A DNA stretch of 64,000 bases from Isoetes taiwanensis (Eukaryota > Streptophyta > Lycopodiopsida > Isoetales > Isoetaceae). How positions within the stretch are numbered: the first letter of the stretch is position 1; every line of letters starts with the position of its first letter. Below are positions 1 to 12,113 of the stretch, piece after piece. The position numbers and the translations under genes were made by a program. Location: NCBI GenBank assembly GCA_021234155.1, contig JAJEKV010000047.1, forward strand, positions 1,294,494-1,358,493. Direction: 5' to 3'. Under the pieces are notes generated by a model that saw nothing but the letters and a program-made list of their open reading frames with translations, ran no database searches and had not been told where the DNA came from.

Positions 1-1795
1 TCACCAACCTGTGCATAGCCTATGATCATTGAATTCCAGGAAACCACATTCCTGTTTGGCAGATTGTTGAAGACTTTGCATGCTTCATCCAAATTTCCAC
101 ATTTAGCATACATGTCAACAAGTGCACTTCCCACCACAACATCATTTTCAAGGTCATTGTCAATGATTTGTTCATGGATGCATCTTCCCTGTTGTATGAA
201 ACAAATGCCACCACAAGCTTTTAAAATGCTTGAGAATGTGAATTTATCTGGCTGCATCTGCATCCCTTGCATGTTCTGATAACACTCGAGAGCAAGAATA
301 CTTTCGCCATGCTGGGAATATCCAGCAATGATTGCAGTCCATGCTACCAGATCTTGGCTTGATAATTTGTCAAAAGTCCCCCGTGCTTCCTCAAGATTCC
401 CACATTTGGCATACATATCAACAAGTGTGCTTCTTACAACAACATCAGATTGCAGGTCATACCCTATAATTTGTTCATGAATGCGCCTGCCCTCTTCTAT
501 GGTGCTTATGCTGCTACATGCCTTTATGGCACTTAGGAAGGTCACCCGGTTGGGTCTTAGGCCCTCGTATAGCATGTCCTCAAGACATTGTAGCGCAAGG
601 TATCCGTCATTGTGTTCAGCAAATGCTGCAATGATCGCATTCCAGGTTATCATATCTCGCATAGGCAGTCTGCTGAAAACTTCATCTGCCTCCTCTAAAC
701 TACCAGAACCTGCATACATATCAATAAGTGTATTTCCAATAATGATGCCTGATTGAAGCCCATTTTCAATCATATTTTCATGGATATACCTGCCCTGATC
801 CAAAGCACCTGTGCTAGCGCATGCTTTTAAGATGCTGGAAAATGTAAACTTGTCTGACTTTATGCCTAGGTGTCCCATACTCTTATAGCATTCTACAGCT
901 AGAATGGGCTCACGATGCTGAACATATCCTGCAATTATGGCATTCCATGAAACCACATTGTGAGTCTGCAATTTGTCAAAAACTCTTCGCGCCTCATATA
1001 TGCTCCCAGATTTGGCGTACATATCAAGCAGTGTATTGCCAACTACAACATCAAACTGGAGTCTCCTATCAAGTAACTGTGCATGGATGAGCCTGCCATT
1101 CTCTTTGGCACGGATCGTGTTACATGCTTTCAAGATGCATGAGAACGTGAACATGTGAGGTTTTGAACTTTCATGCTGCATTTTGCCATATAATTGGAGG
1201 GCCATCTTTCCATCCTCAAGCTTGACATGAGCTCCAATAAGTGCATTCCAGGTATAATGACTTTTCTCAGAAAGCTTGTCAAATGCTTGCGCTGCTTCAA
1301 TTAAGCTACCACAGGATGCAAACATACGAATGGTGTAGTCATTTAGAATGAGAATAGAGTCAATCCCACAATCTGATATCAATGATTGCACTCGCCTACC
1401 AAGTTGCAGGTCTTGTTGTTTAGAGCATTCATGCAGCAGACGACAAGCATGCTCCTTGGACACAGGAAGCCCCTGTTGTTGACTCGCTTCTGCACACCTA
1501 ACGGCTTGATCAAGCCATACATGTTTCCTGGCTTTCAAACGCCTGGTAATTCAGAAGATATAAATGTTAAACCACAAAAGCAGAGCGCACAAGGGGCAGG
1601 AAATGAACTGAGACCATGAAATTGCTTGGTTTGAATGCCAGAGCAATGGCAAGAAATTATGTCATGCTATGAATTCGTTCTAGGTAATTCATACCTGGAA
1701 GTGTCATCCGAGAATGAGGCGCCATAGCTGGGACTGGGGTCTGGAAGAAAAGCTTGGATGGGGAGATCACGTCCTGCCATCTGCTGAGAGACCAT
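1..1795 (-). CDS. PLS-type pentatricopeptide repeat protein, 3' end beyond the window
   Basis: Organelle RNA-binding PPR protein; such proteins are imported into plastids or mitochondria for RNA editing or processing. The minus strand reads without a stop from 1542 to the left edge as about fourteen PPR motifs in P-L-S order, for example GNLEEARGTFDKL, DLVAWTAIIAGYSQHGE and PDKFTFSSILKACGG. No in-frame ATG precedes the repeats in this exon. An upstream open stretch with ATG at 1795 (MVSQQMAGRD) ends in a donor, CCAG|GTAT, at 1695/1694. The repeat exon has an acceptor, TTACCAG|G, at 1543/1542. Joining 1695-1795 to 1-1542 keeps the frame (AG|G = Arg) and removes a 152-nt intron. The first 33 residues are short for a transit peptide, so a more 5' start is possible. 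The C-terminal E/DYW region, if present, lies left of the window. The family call is firm; the 5' exon is inferred. Confidence 0.85.
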
Positions 1796-2884
1796 AAATT
1801 TCCCTAGAAATGTAGAATGTGTGCCAACGATGTGCTCCGCGATGCCGGAAATTACCAGTTGCTGTTTGAACACAAAGGGGACTTGTTTTCTTATCAAAAC
1901 ATAACAAAAACCATGTAGGGCAGGGTTAAAGTTGGATAGATAAGGGGAGGGACAGCAAGGTTTTAAAGTGAAATTTAAGCATTTCTAAAAGGCAACATGT
2001 AGGAAAGATATTCAAAACTTGTAGCTCCGGACCATTAGGGTGAAATCACGCTTGTGGCCGCCCACGATTCAGAATTCTAATTCATCAATTTAATGTCTGC
2101 TTTTTGGAATCCTGGGCGCCCTCTCTATCACACTTAGGGTGTCCACGACGCGATATTTCCTGGGCGGGGTGTATATTCCTAGTTGGGATTACCATATCTT
2201 GGCCACTGCCACCTCAGAGCTACGTTGCGGCAAAAGTCAAAGAGAAAAAGTTAGGGTTTTTGGTGTTTCAATAGTTGTCCAGATTAGAATGATACAATAG
2301 CATATTCACTATGAATGGAGCTAGAATTTGCAAAAGGAACTTATAATGATGCATGAGCAGCAAAAGTCTGAATTGGATGAACCTAAACATCTAGTTGAAT
2401 CGCTCCAAAATACTTGCTGAACTGGCCCAGAATCGCTGCTTAAAGAGGAAATAGAGTTGATTTACAGGCAAACAACTGATGTGGTGATTTTAGTGATTTG
2501 AGCATTTTTACATGATTTTAGAGTTCATACATTGCTTCATTGTCTACTAGAAATATCAGACGTGGTAGTTTTTTCTTGGGTGCAGGTGTGATACCAACCT
2601 TTTGGGCATTTGCAACCTCGTTCAAGACATAAAAAAGAAAGTGCTAACGCACTACGGGTTGCTCGTAAAGCAATTCTATGCAGAATAATGGTCTTCAAGC
2701 TTAAACAAAATGAGCAATTGACAACAATGCAACAGAACAAAAATGAAAGGTGAATATTATTGGGGGGGAATAGCGTTACTCATGCCCATACCATTGATCC
2801 TGACTTCAAACAAAGCCATGACTATATATTGTTTTAAGAAGAGGGTACACAAAGCACCATACACTCAAACTTAAAATAGACCCT
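1796..2884. other. Intergenic, upstream of the PPR gene
   Basis: AT-rich DNA with no ORF I can support. It should hold the promoter and leader of the minus-strand PPR gene. The frame upstream of the PPR ATG stays open to a stop at 1985-1987. Confidence 0.4.
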
Positions 2885-4850
2885 GACAATTGAATTGAAT
2901 TGAATGGTTTTTATTGTCCATGAAGACCAATCGGCCTATGGGACCTAATAAAGAAGCACAGCAAATGTATTACTGTTCGGATTAAAAAATCGACGTCCCA
3001 AAGAGTTCTCGAAGGAAAATCCATAGCGGTAATAAGACTAATGACAAACTGTACAAATATACATCATGAAATATATACATGTTAAGTGAGTGTCCGAGGA
3101 GATAGCTGAGCTCGCATATCCATGAAATCGGGCCCAGACGTCGATCCCGTACCAAGACCCTAAATAGGTGCGACTGATGGACCCAATCATACAGCTCCAT
3201 TTTGTGACTGTTATTTTGCATTGCATATAGTGCTTTCCCACCCGATGCCACTCGTAACCGGATGGAAGTGTCTCAATACATTTCCAAATATTTGTAGGTG
3301 GGTGTCACCTCCATATTTTGCCCTCAATAAGTGAATGAGGGAGGCCTTGGTTGACGTGGGGATGAGATGAGGACCATCTTAATCTTGGTCAAATTGATGC
3401 GCATGTCAGTGCCTTGGCAGAATGTGTCCGGGACATCCAAATCGTGTTGCATATCCTCTAGAGTGTAAGCTAGGAGGTCTACATCGCTGCCTCACGATCT
3501 GGTGCAAAAGTTGAGCTCCGCCGCCATCATTATCAGCAAGCCAGCTTTCCAACTGATTAATGTAAAGCCCAAATGGTTGGAGAGAGAGGGCATCCTGGTA
3601 AACCCCGATACTGTTGTCAATATGATATAGCCTGTACACCAGATTCTACAGATCCACGGGGACCATCCAGCTATCGCAATCTTGCCCACAAATTTTCCTG
3701 GGGCATAATGTCAAAGGCCTTGGCGAAGCCAACAAAGCAACAATATAGGTCTTACTGATGGTTCTTGCTATCTTCAATCAAAGTCCGCAGCATAAAGATA
3801 TGATCAATGGTTGAGTGTCGAGGCCTGAGTCCTGCCTGTGTGAGCGCTCGTACCTCTATCACCTTTGCCCATCACATCAATTGATGTTTGAGAATGTCGG
3901 CTAGCAGTCTTGCAAATACTGAACTGACCATGATTGTTCGATAATTGGCTGGGCAGTGGGATCACCTGCCTTATAGATGGAACAACCATGTTAGTGGTCC
4001 AATATATGGGAAAACCTTCCTGTGTTGCTCTGTCGAACAAGGCAATTAGGACCACTACTATAGATAACCCCGCCCACTTGAGCAACTCTGCCTGGATATC
4101 CTCCAAGTCTAACACTTTTCCATTGGCAAGATGCTGTAAGTCTTGGACGACATCTGCCTCTGTAATTGCCAGTGTCGGACCTTCCTATCGGGGGTATTGC
4201 TGCACATGCATCTTGACGATCATAGAGTTATTGCAAGTGTTGCCTCATGTTCCCTGCAGGCTGTACTAGCTTTCTGAGTACCCCTCATTAGAAAGGTTCT
4301 GGGAAAACAGTCTAGGAAGTAAAACATTTTCCTTTGACGCCCCATGATGTACCTGGCTTTCTTAGCCTTGAGGAAGGCACAGTACTGTTTGATTGCGTGT
4401 GGAAGTAGAGCATGATCTGTGACCTGGCAAAGCCATCGTTTGAATTCCTTACATCCAGCATCAAACCACTAGCTACATGGGAAGATTGTGGTCTCTGAGA
4501 TTCATCGAGGCTGGCTTCTCCCAAAACATCTCTCTAAATCAGTCCCGAGTACATCAATCAACTGGCTCGTCAGCTGCTCTAGCGTAGGGAACTGCGAAGT
4601 TCCTACCAAGTCATCTATAAGCATCTGAGTGTAAGCGTCTGCATGTTCGTAATCCACTCACAGATGTGGCGTGCGAAGGGCTGCAATATATGGGGTTCAA
4701 ACAGACTGTCAAGCCAGCTATATGCAAGTGGTAGATGGTCTGAGTCGATCTCATCTCTACTGTCTGTGCCCATCCAAAAACGATTGATCGTGACATGCAT
4801 ATCTTGATCAGCTACTAACACAGCCCACCATACTGGATCCGCCCCCCCGG
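2885..4850 (-). mobile_element. LINE (non-LTR retrotransposon) relic, endonuclease end through RT to 3' tail
   Basis: A degenerate LINE read on the minus strand. From 5' to 3' it shows an endonuclease-like end near 4730 (RDEIDSDHLPLAYSW, the SDH motif of EEP endonucleases). RT pieces follow: ANYRTIMVSSVFARLLADIL, then PRHSTIDHIFMLRTLIED near 3790-3830, then CCFVGFAKAFD near 3720-3750. It ends near 2905 with a leader-like 3' UTR (CATAGGCCGATTGGTC, GGACAATAAAA) and a pentanucleotide tail (ATTCA)n at 2887-2905. Stops and frameshifts interrupt every domain, so it is dead. The 3' UTR matches the two plus-strand LINEs here (26750-26811 and 47400-47442), which puts all three in one clade. The 5' boundary is approximate. 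Confidence 0.8.
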
Positions 4851-7552
4851 TTCTCCTGCCTGCAAGTGCACTTGTGGAAGGAAGGCCACTGTATTAGTCA
4901 TTTGGTTAAGAAATCTTCAATAGCATTTATTAAGCACATATACTGCATATGTTTTTCCAAACTTACAGTAAACTCGTTTTGCTACTTATTCTTTTAAAGC
5001 TTTTGAGGCATAAAATCTAGCATAGCAAAAAGTTGAAAGATACATAATCAAGGTTGTAAACCGAATTTGAAGATATAAACCTAATGAGAAGAGGATGTTT
5101 CATACATAATGAAAGTTGTAAACCCAAATTGATGTTTTAAACCTAATAATTTATAATTATTTTGTTTGGTATTTTGGGAGGGTATCTCACCGATGGTTGG
5201 GCCTAGATTTTGGGGGCGTACGTATCCGAAATGGTATGTGGATGGTATTTTTTGGACATGTTTGAGCTGCTTCCTGACAGGAAATTGGTTCTGTAATGGA
5301 GGTGGATTTATCAGTCTATGGTTTGGAAATAGAAGGAGAAAGGTCTGGATGTGCATGGCTTGAGGATAGAAAGATAAGAATAAATGCTCGTTTCTTTTCT
5401 TGAACGGATCCCAGCGGGGAAGGGAGGCAGGCATGGGTTCCGGTATGGCCTATGGGAGATGAAGCCCACGCTCTCTGGTTCTGGTGAGTTCCGGTGAGCC
5501 CTGATGTGGAGAAAGAGGACGAAGAGCACTACACCTTCACCGGAAATGGAAGGAACAGAGCTCGCTCCCCATCTGGGATATAAGGCTTATTATAGTGAGG
5601 ATCGTTACTGAGTTATTCGAAATGTAGCTGCCTTACTGAGTTATCTGCAGATTTTCAGAAGTGGATGTCCTGTATCCCAGAGTATTGGCTTGGGCTAGTT
5701 GGGCAGTGAGATTGAAGCCGCTTTGAGTATGAAGACATGCAGGCTGGCCGATTGCAGCCGAATTTCCAGATACAGAGCATCAATTTTTTAAGCGGCTTAG
5801 GGCTTGACATCACAGAGCTTTGGCATCCGCAGGCCTCACAGAGCTTGGCAGGGCTTGGCATCACATAGCTTTGTTCTTAGGGCTTGGCATCCGCAGGCAT
5901 CACAGAGCTTTGAAAATGGCCATATGGCTTAGGGAACAGGCTGCGACCTACTATTTCAAGAGCCCACAAGGCAGAGTTGTCTTCTAGTTTCTTTCTCCGA
6001 CTTCGTCAATGGAATGAGCGAGACAAATTGTGCATGGAATTGTGAATTATGGAAGGCAAGGCCGGAATTGTGACTAGGAAGAGGAGAGGTGGAATTGTGA
6101 CTAGGAAGAGGAGAGGGAGGAGGTTATTTGGGTGAAGGGAGGAGGTTCTGGGTGGAAGGAAAGGGATTGGGCTTTGTTGTTTGTGATGCCTCTAAATTGC
6201 GAATAGAAGGAGAATGTTTCGACAGTGAAATGTGTTTTGTTTTTCAACGGAGTTTTCGCTGTGGAAGCTTGCCAGAGATTCGGTGATACGCATAAGGTCT
6301 CTGCTGTAGATTTGGCGTCGCTTTTGATACTGGTTGTGCTGTTCTGTTTCTTGTGATCTTGCTTGGGAGCCCAGGGGCAGTCGGAATTGAAGGAGAGGCA
6401 GGCCATGAGAAGACGTGTTGATTCAAGCATCAGTTGCAACATGGAAGAGAGGCCTGGTTGACAACGTTAAGGCTTTTTTTTGTGTGGATGTATATTTGTG
6501 TGGAACTCTATGGTTTGAGATGGATGTATATATTTGTGAACATAAGTATGCAATATATTTCAATGTTTGTACAATTTCATAATGACCTTAGGTTTTGGCT
6601 TTTGTTTTTGTTTGTGCAATGAACATGGGGCATTGATGGGGTATAATACATGGAATATACCCTCCATCGACGGTTCCCATGCTTGCCCCAAGAAAAAAAG
6701 CGATAAGGAATGGAAAATAATGTTTTAAACCTAATAAGAAGAGAATAATTTGATATTTATGCAATTACACGAACTTAACTCTTAGCTTCATCCTCATTTA
6801 CCTAGAATGTAGCACCCCACAAGTTTGGAAGCCAGTAAGGGTACTTTCAGACTATAGGGTTAAATTAAGGTAAAAGTTAAGTTAACAAATTAATTGTTAT
6901 GCTAAATTAAGGTAAATTTTATGGAGCTTTCACACCACCTGTTATGTCAAGTAATAACATTACAAAACTTGTTAAAAATGGTTTCACATGCAATTTGTTA
7001 TGTTTTTATCTACTAACATAACATAATCTGTCAAAAACCTTTTCGCACAAGAGTTCCTTATGTTAATTAGTAACATAACAGGATCTGTTAATGGTGGTTT
7101 CACATTGTATAACTACAACTTGTTATGTTATTTAAGTTTCCGTTGTTTTTTCATTGTCCATCCAAAAGCAATGCCTGGTTATGATGTTTACCCAGGTCTG
7201 GACTTCGTAACTACCTTAGATCAAGAAGCAAATACATGGATATTTTTTTCCGCAAGTGCCTGCCGCAGATACTGCAGCTCAATCTCCAAAACCATAGCAA
7301 ACTGGCCATAGCTCAGTCTCCAAAACCATAGCAAACTAGTCATAAGCAGGTATGGTGCCTTTTCTAAACTCTGACAAAAGTTACCATGGGTTTATATGCC
7401 ACATCCAAGTCTGCAAATGCCTGCCGCAGATATTGCAGCTCTGTCTCCAAAACCTTGGCAAACTGGCATTCACTGACCCCATCCTTAAAGCACGATTGGT
7501 GCACCTTCTAAACTCTATGAGCAACTTCTTGGCCATACTATTCAATTTGTGA
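4851..7552. other. Intergenic with small direct repeats
   Basis: No gene is supported. It contains a 28-bp direct duplication around 6063-6118 (GAATTGTGACTAGGAAGAGG twice) and reiterated GGCTTGGCATC/CACAGAGCTT words at 5800-5910. Repeated blocks at 7260-7470 (CTGCCGCAGATA, TCTCCAAAACC, GCAAACTGG) also occur. The stretch 6840-7120 is rich in near-palindromic TTGTTATG / CATAACA words, suggesting an old repeat. Confidence 0.5.
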
Positions 7553-8175
7553 TCACTTCTTCTTAAGAGGCTTGTAAAAGCAATTAATTACCAATGATTT
7601 GGTTATTTGTGGAAGATCAGTTTCTAAATATACATTTCCTTCAATTGATTTTGGTGGTTCAATCTTGTTCTCAATTCCATCCAATCTTGAGGCAAGAGCA
7701 GCTGCAAATGCCAAGTATGGATTGCAATCTGCTCCAGGTAATTGACATTCTATTCTCAAAGACTTCCCTAATCCAAGAACACGAAAGGGTGCAGTTCGAT
7801 TATCGTGACTCCTAAGAACCAGCAAAAATATAAAGAACTTTTAGTAAATGTCAAGGTTAAAGCATAAATACACAAAATAGACACGGGACCATGCAATCTG
7901 TGTTGGTGCAAAGCTTCCAGCTGTGTAGCGTTTGTAAGAGTTAATTGTTGGAGCATAAAATACCATCATACCTGGAGTGTGCTTCATCTATCCACCAAGA
8001 AACCAATGGAATTCATAGCTAATAAATGAGCGCACCAGCAGGGACACGAGTACAAACTATCAGTGCAAATCATTTGTGTATTTCACCTGCAATGGACTGA
8101 AGATAGTCTGTGTGATCCACTAAAAAAATTCTGCCCATCGTTCCACAAACTTAGATGAATATATGACAACTCGAA
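7553..8175 (-). pseudogene. Bacterial-type (GSI-like) glutamine synthetase, C-terminal relic
   Basis: Glutamine synthetases join ammonia (or an amine) to glutamate using ATP. Three exon-like blocks on the minus strand carry family motifs in the right order. Near 8170-8110 is IHLSLWNDGQNFF (compare the HxHxSLW block). Near 8010-7885 are HWFLGG, a stop, then MKHTPGMMVFYAPTINSYKR and FAPTQIAW. At 7811-7553 are DNRTAPFRVLG, PGADCNPYLAFAAALAS and LDGIENKIEPP, ending KPLKKK-stop. The wording is that of prokaryotic-type GSI/FluG-like enzymes rather than plant cytosolic GSII. The in-frame TAG at 7990-7988 sits where relatives have Gln, so a CAG to TAG change is likely. The N-terminal half is not visible. 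The splice join between the last two blocks is uncertain. Confidence 0.75.
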
Positions 8176-9412
8176 CCAGGCTGGATAGCTTGGGTTTGGC
8201 CATAAATGTGATTGATACCCCCAATTTCCCAATGTGATTGATACCCCCATGCAGGTATGAAACATGTCATAATTTTACTCGATATCCGTGACTCATGGGA
8301 TAAAGCAGAGACATGGAACTAGGGGGAAAACATACATTGACATTGACTAGGGGGAGAACATACATTGACATGCAACTGGTTAGCAGTGCTGCACATCTCT
8401 GTGAGTCTCACAAACAATTATGAGTAATAATTATGGTCATGCTGAAAAACTAACTATGGATCTTGTGCCTCCGAGTTTATTTCCCGACTATCATCTGTCA
8501 CTGCTAGAAGATAAGAACTTGCCTCTTATCTATGCCATTACCCAAATGCAAATTTACCCATTGCCATATGGATTGAGTTCTATGCCATGTGGCTTCAAAA
8601 TTAAGGCAGATGTTTTCCACAAGGCATAAAGTCACCACTTAATTCCCAAGTTAACTTCAAATATTGGTCAAGCAGTCCAAAAGGAAGTTTGAAGCAAACA
8701 GTAAAGCAGCTGGAACAGTAAATTCTCTACGTTACAAATTGAGTAACTTCCTGAGCCTGTGAACTGCGACAATTTTGTCCAAACTACCATTAAACTTGAT
8801 AATATCATGAATTTCTTGTGAGAGACTACTTGTAACAGTCAGGGAAAATCTGCAGGCTTCTCTTAAGCCTTGCCTTCAACAACCATGTCAAATATGCATA
8901 CATAGAACTCTAAATTTTTCTACCATAATTTAAGAACTGAGATATGACTGAGCTGATGGGATACGGCACTATAAAAGAGAGACAAACACTATAAAAGATA
9001 GAGAAACAAGGAAATAAAGAATCTGTAGAAACAAAAATTCTGTAAACAGCCCAAGATTCTGTAGAAACAAAGATTCTGTAGACACACACAGCCCACGAAT
9101 CAACAAAAATCGATGGGAAAAAATTACCTGATTGCTGGTATCGATTGGCTCTGTCGATGGAGCGGTGATGGAAGAAAGCTTTGTCGATGGAGCGGCGATG
9201 GAGCTCGATGTCGCCCTAACAGCTCTAAAGCACCGGCAGGGGCATCGGTTAAAATTTCATCGACAAATTGTAAGATTGTTAACAAACTGTTAAGGTTTAA
9301 CATAACTATATGCAATGTGAAACCCGGTTAAACTCTTAATTTAGCCTAAATTAACCCCTTCTTTTTAACAATTTTCTTAACAAAAAGCATGTGTGTTGAT
9401 TGTTAAATTAAA
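8176..9412. other. Intergenic with short duplications
   Basis: No gene is supported. A near-perfect 27-30 bp duplication lies at 8311-8372 (CTAGGGGGA-AACATACATTGACAT twice). A 21-bp repeat lies at 8209-8255 (AATGTGATTGATACCCCCA). Short repeats of GATGGAGCGG(T/C)GATGG occur at 9155-9205 and of AAGATTCTGTAGA at 9050-9080. Confidence 0.5.
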
Positions 9413-9519
9413 TTTTTTGGGTTGCCCCTAGGGGGGCAAACCCTTGTTTATGTGGGCTTTTGGCATATCCTAGGTATATGCTAGAATATCCCTAGGATAT
9501 GCTGGTGACTGCTAAAAAC
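9413..9519 (+). repeat. Dispersed double-hairpin repeat, copy 1
   Basis: One of three same-orientation copies (others at 44360-44458 and 51106-51210). Each begins TTTTTGGGTTGCCCCTAG and holds two foldbacks: GGGTTGCCCC against GGGGCAAACCC, and GCATATCCTAG against CTAGGATATGC. This copy is close to copy 3 and ends CTGCTAAAAAC. No coding sequence is present. Confidence 0.8.
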
Positions 9520-9599
9520 TTATGATGGGTCAGAACCGGTTTGGCCTTTCAGAGGTGGGCAACGCGCCTCGAAACCGCTAAACCGTCCGAGCATCAATA

Positions 9600-11060
9600 A
9601 TAAAGCCAAACCTCTCAAAAAACCTTCCCAATCGAGATCGTTCCGCACAACAAAGGCATCCCCGCTAAGGCCATATGGTGTTGCACATCATCATCCAAAA
9701 GAGGCACCCCAAGATCAAGAAGCTCCAAGTTTTGCAATGCGATATTTCCCCGAGGTAATGCCATCGAGCTCGCAATCCTCCAACCCTAGGTTTAATAGAT
9801 TTTGTAGACTTCCAAGTTGAGGTGGTAAGTGTATGAGGTTAATGCAACCATCCACCGGGGCAGCCAGCCTTCAAAAGTTTGCCAATCTCTAGGAAGCATG
9901 CAGTTGGAACATCCGCCAAAGAGAGGCGTTTCAAGGACCTAAACCTACCAATTTTGGAGGGAGGTAAACAAGTCCAATGCAGAATCTAATCCTAAGTTTT
10001 CAAGCTTAGAGAGTCCGCCAATTTCGAGGGTAATACCGTAAGGGCAGTGCATCCTTCCGATTCAAAGCCAATTAAGTTTTCCAGTGTTCAATTTCAGAGG
10101 AAGCTTCTTTAGTTTCACGCTTCCACAAAGTCAAGATACTTTAAGCTTGATCTCCCAATTGTCGAGGCAAATGTCAAATTGTCGCATTTTTCTCAAATCG
10201 AGCCGCATACAAGGACAAGCTACCAATCGCCATGGGAAGTCTCAATGAGACTAGAGCATTGGTGAAGGCATATAGATCGCAGATTTTGAAGCCGCCCAAT
10301 CTCCATTGGTAAAGTCGATAGGCTGGTGCATTCTCTACAATTAAGATGTTGAAGTGCAACCATGCTTCCAAGTTCTGGGGGAAGCTTCTTTAGACTTTTG
10401 CACGAAACCACATCAACAGTTTCAAGTAAAGGCAAGCTTCCTTTCTCCACAGAAAGCTCTGTCAACGCGGTGCATTCTACTAAGCTTAAAGAGCGGACCA
10501 TTTTCAAGCCTGAAAACAGATTGGCAGGCAATGTTCTTACACTCTCTCATCTCAAACTTAACCTCTACAAGTTTTCTAGCAGGAAACTCTATCAGACTTT
10601 CAAATTGAGATAGAACAAGAAGCTTCAATGACTTCAATTGAGAAATCCCTGGTGGTAGGCTTTTCAGGCTAGCAAAGCCTTCCAACCACAATGATGTTAA
10701 AGCAGAAAGCTTCCATTCACTATTTCCCAGACGATCAACATTTTTAAAGCCTCTTAGAGCGAGCTTTTCTAGACAAGAAAGTGACCATATCTCTATTGGG
10801 ACAGTTGTACATATGCCAGTTTTATCATCAATATCCAACTTTCTCAACAATGTAAGCTTGTCGAGATGTGGCAAAAAATGGCTTGCAGAAAGGCATTCAA
10901 GGCCTAAATATGAGAGATTATACAATGCAGCTACCTCCAACGGTAATGACAATAGGTTGATTGCTTGCAGGCAAAACTTCGTGAAACTAGAAAATACTTT
11001 TCAACCTACAATGCGCTTGCAGAGGCAAATGATATTTCCCTCAAAGAAATTTCAATACCA
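9600..11060 (-). pseudogene. Leucine-rich-repeat protein relic (plant LRR, possibly from an NLR)
   Basis: The minus strand encodes plant-type LRRs: LSALTSLWLEGFASLKSLPP, ISQLKSLKLLVLSQFESLIE and LLETVDVVSCKSLKKLPPEL, then GSMVALQHLNCRECTSLSTL and NLIHLPPQLGSLQNLLNLGL. The frame shifts at least twice, near 10440-10500 and again near 9860-9900, and a stop interrupts the distal part, so it is not translatable as one protein. The repeat wording resembles the LRR halves of NLR-type immune receptors, but no NB-ARC or TIR motif is visible upstream. A receptor-like origin therefore cannot be excluded. Confidence 0.75.
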
Positions 11061-11280
11061 AATTATATCAATTATCAGGTGAGGTAAATTTCTGTTAAAT
11101 CGACCTTGGATTTCTGTGTTTCTGTCAACATTTACCCGGATATGCAAGTTAAAAGTAAATATGATAACAAACAGTTCCTGATATGAGCCATGAATCCTGT
11201 TATAATAGTGCAGGTTTAGTGGTAGCTAGCTTTGTATCGTATTACTCCCTCATGCTAATTATATCTTTTTTTGATTTAGA
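11061..11280. other. Spacer between the LRR relic and the coiled-coil exons
   Basis: AT-rich spacer with no supported feature. Confidence 0.4.
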
Positions 11281-12113
11281 AGTTTGAATCAGCAATAACA
11301 TCACTTGGAGGGCGACAAAACATTGTTCAATCTTTGGAAGGAATAACAAAGAGTGTCAGGTACTTTAGGGGAACTAAATGCTGTTTATCAATGTTAGGAT
11401 CTGCTCTAGCAAAATCCATGTATTAGTTCCATCATTTTGCAGTTTATTTAGACTAGTGATTGCAATCAATAGTGGCCCTTAAGAGACCAAATTTTTCTTT
11501 CGTATCTTACAAATTAATGGTATACATCCCCAAGGTCTGCTTTTGGTACAAGTCTTGTGTTTCCTTGTTAATCTGGATCATGAGGCCAAATTTCATATGC
11601 CATAATTAGCAGCACTCGCAGTCTAACTGTGATTGATACAATGCGCTTTGTTCTCAAAAGGCAGAATATGGTTGTAATATGTACAAACATAATGCACGTG
11701 GTCTAACTGTGAGAGGTCAAACAGTGCACTTCCTATGGTGCCTCCTTTTTAAAAGATAAAATAAGGTTGTAATATGTTGCTTCTGTGATATTCTGGCATT
11801 TTGCATGGGTCGAACTACAGAAGCTTGATAGAATGAATAAATGACATGAAGAAGCAAACCGCATATGCTTCCTTGAAAAGTAAGCATGCATCTCTTCTGG
11901 CAACACAGCGACAGTATTTTGCCATCATGAAAGAGTTTCAGGTACATGAGCTTGCAATTAGCTCCTCTTTTTTTTTTTTTTAAACTCAATTTATGCTGTA
12001 CAGCTGATTCACTATAATTGTTGACCACCTTTAGGAACAATATGCAAGAAATGAAGAACTGCACTCGAAGTTAGAGAAAAGTGACACTGCCTTAAAATTA
12101 ACACAAAACAGAT
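11281..12113 (+). pseudogene. Exon cluster of an unrecognised coiled-coil protein
   Basis: Three exon-like blocks lie in order. The first follows an acceptor (TTTAG) at about 11280 and reads KFESAITSLGGRQNIVQSLE then GITKSVR, ending at donor CAG|GTAC. The second reads YASLKSKHASLLATQRQYFA then IMKEFQ, ending CAG|GTACATG at about 11940. The third follows TTTAG at about 12034 and reads EQYARNEELHSKLEKSDTAL then KLTQNR-stop (12111-12113). Blocks two and three join in phase. Block one does not join block two without a stop, so an exon is missing or the gene is damaged. The heptad-like charged composition suggests coiled coil. I do not recognise the family. Confidence 0.45.
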
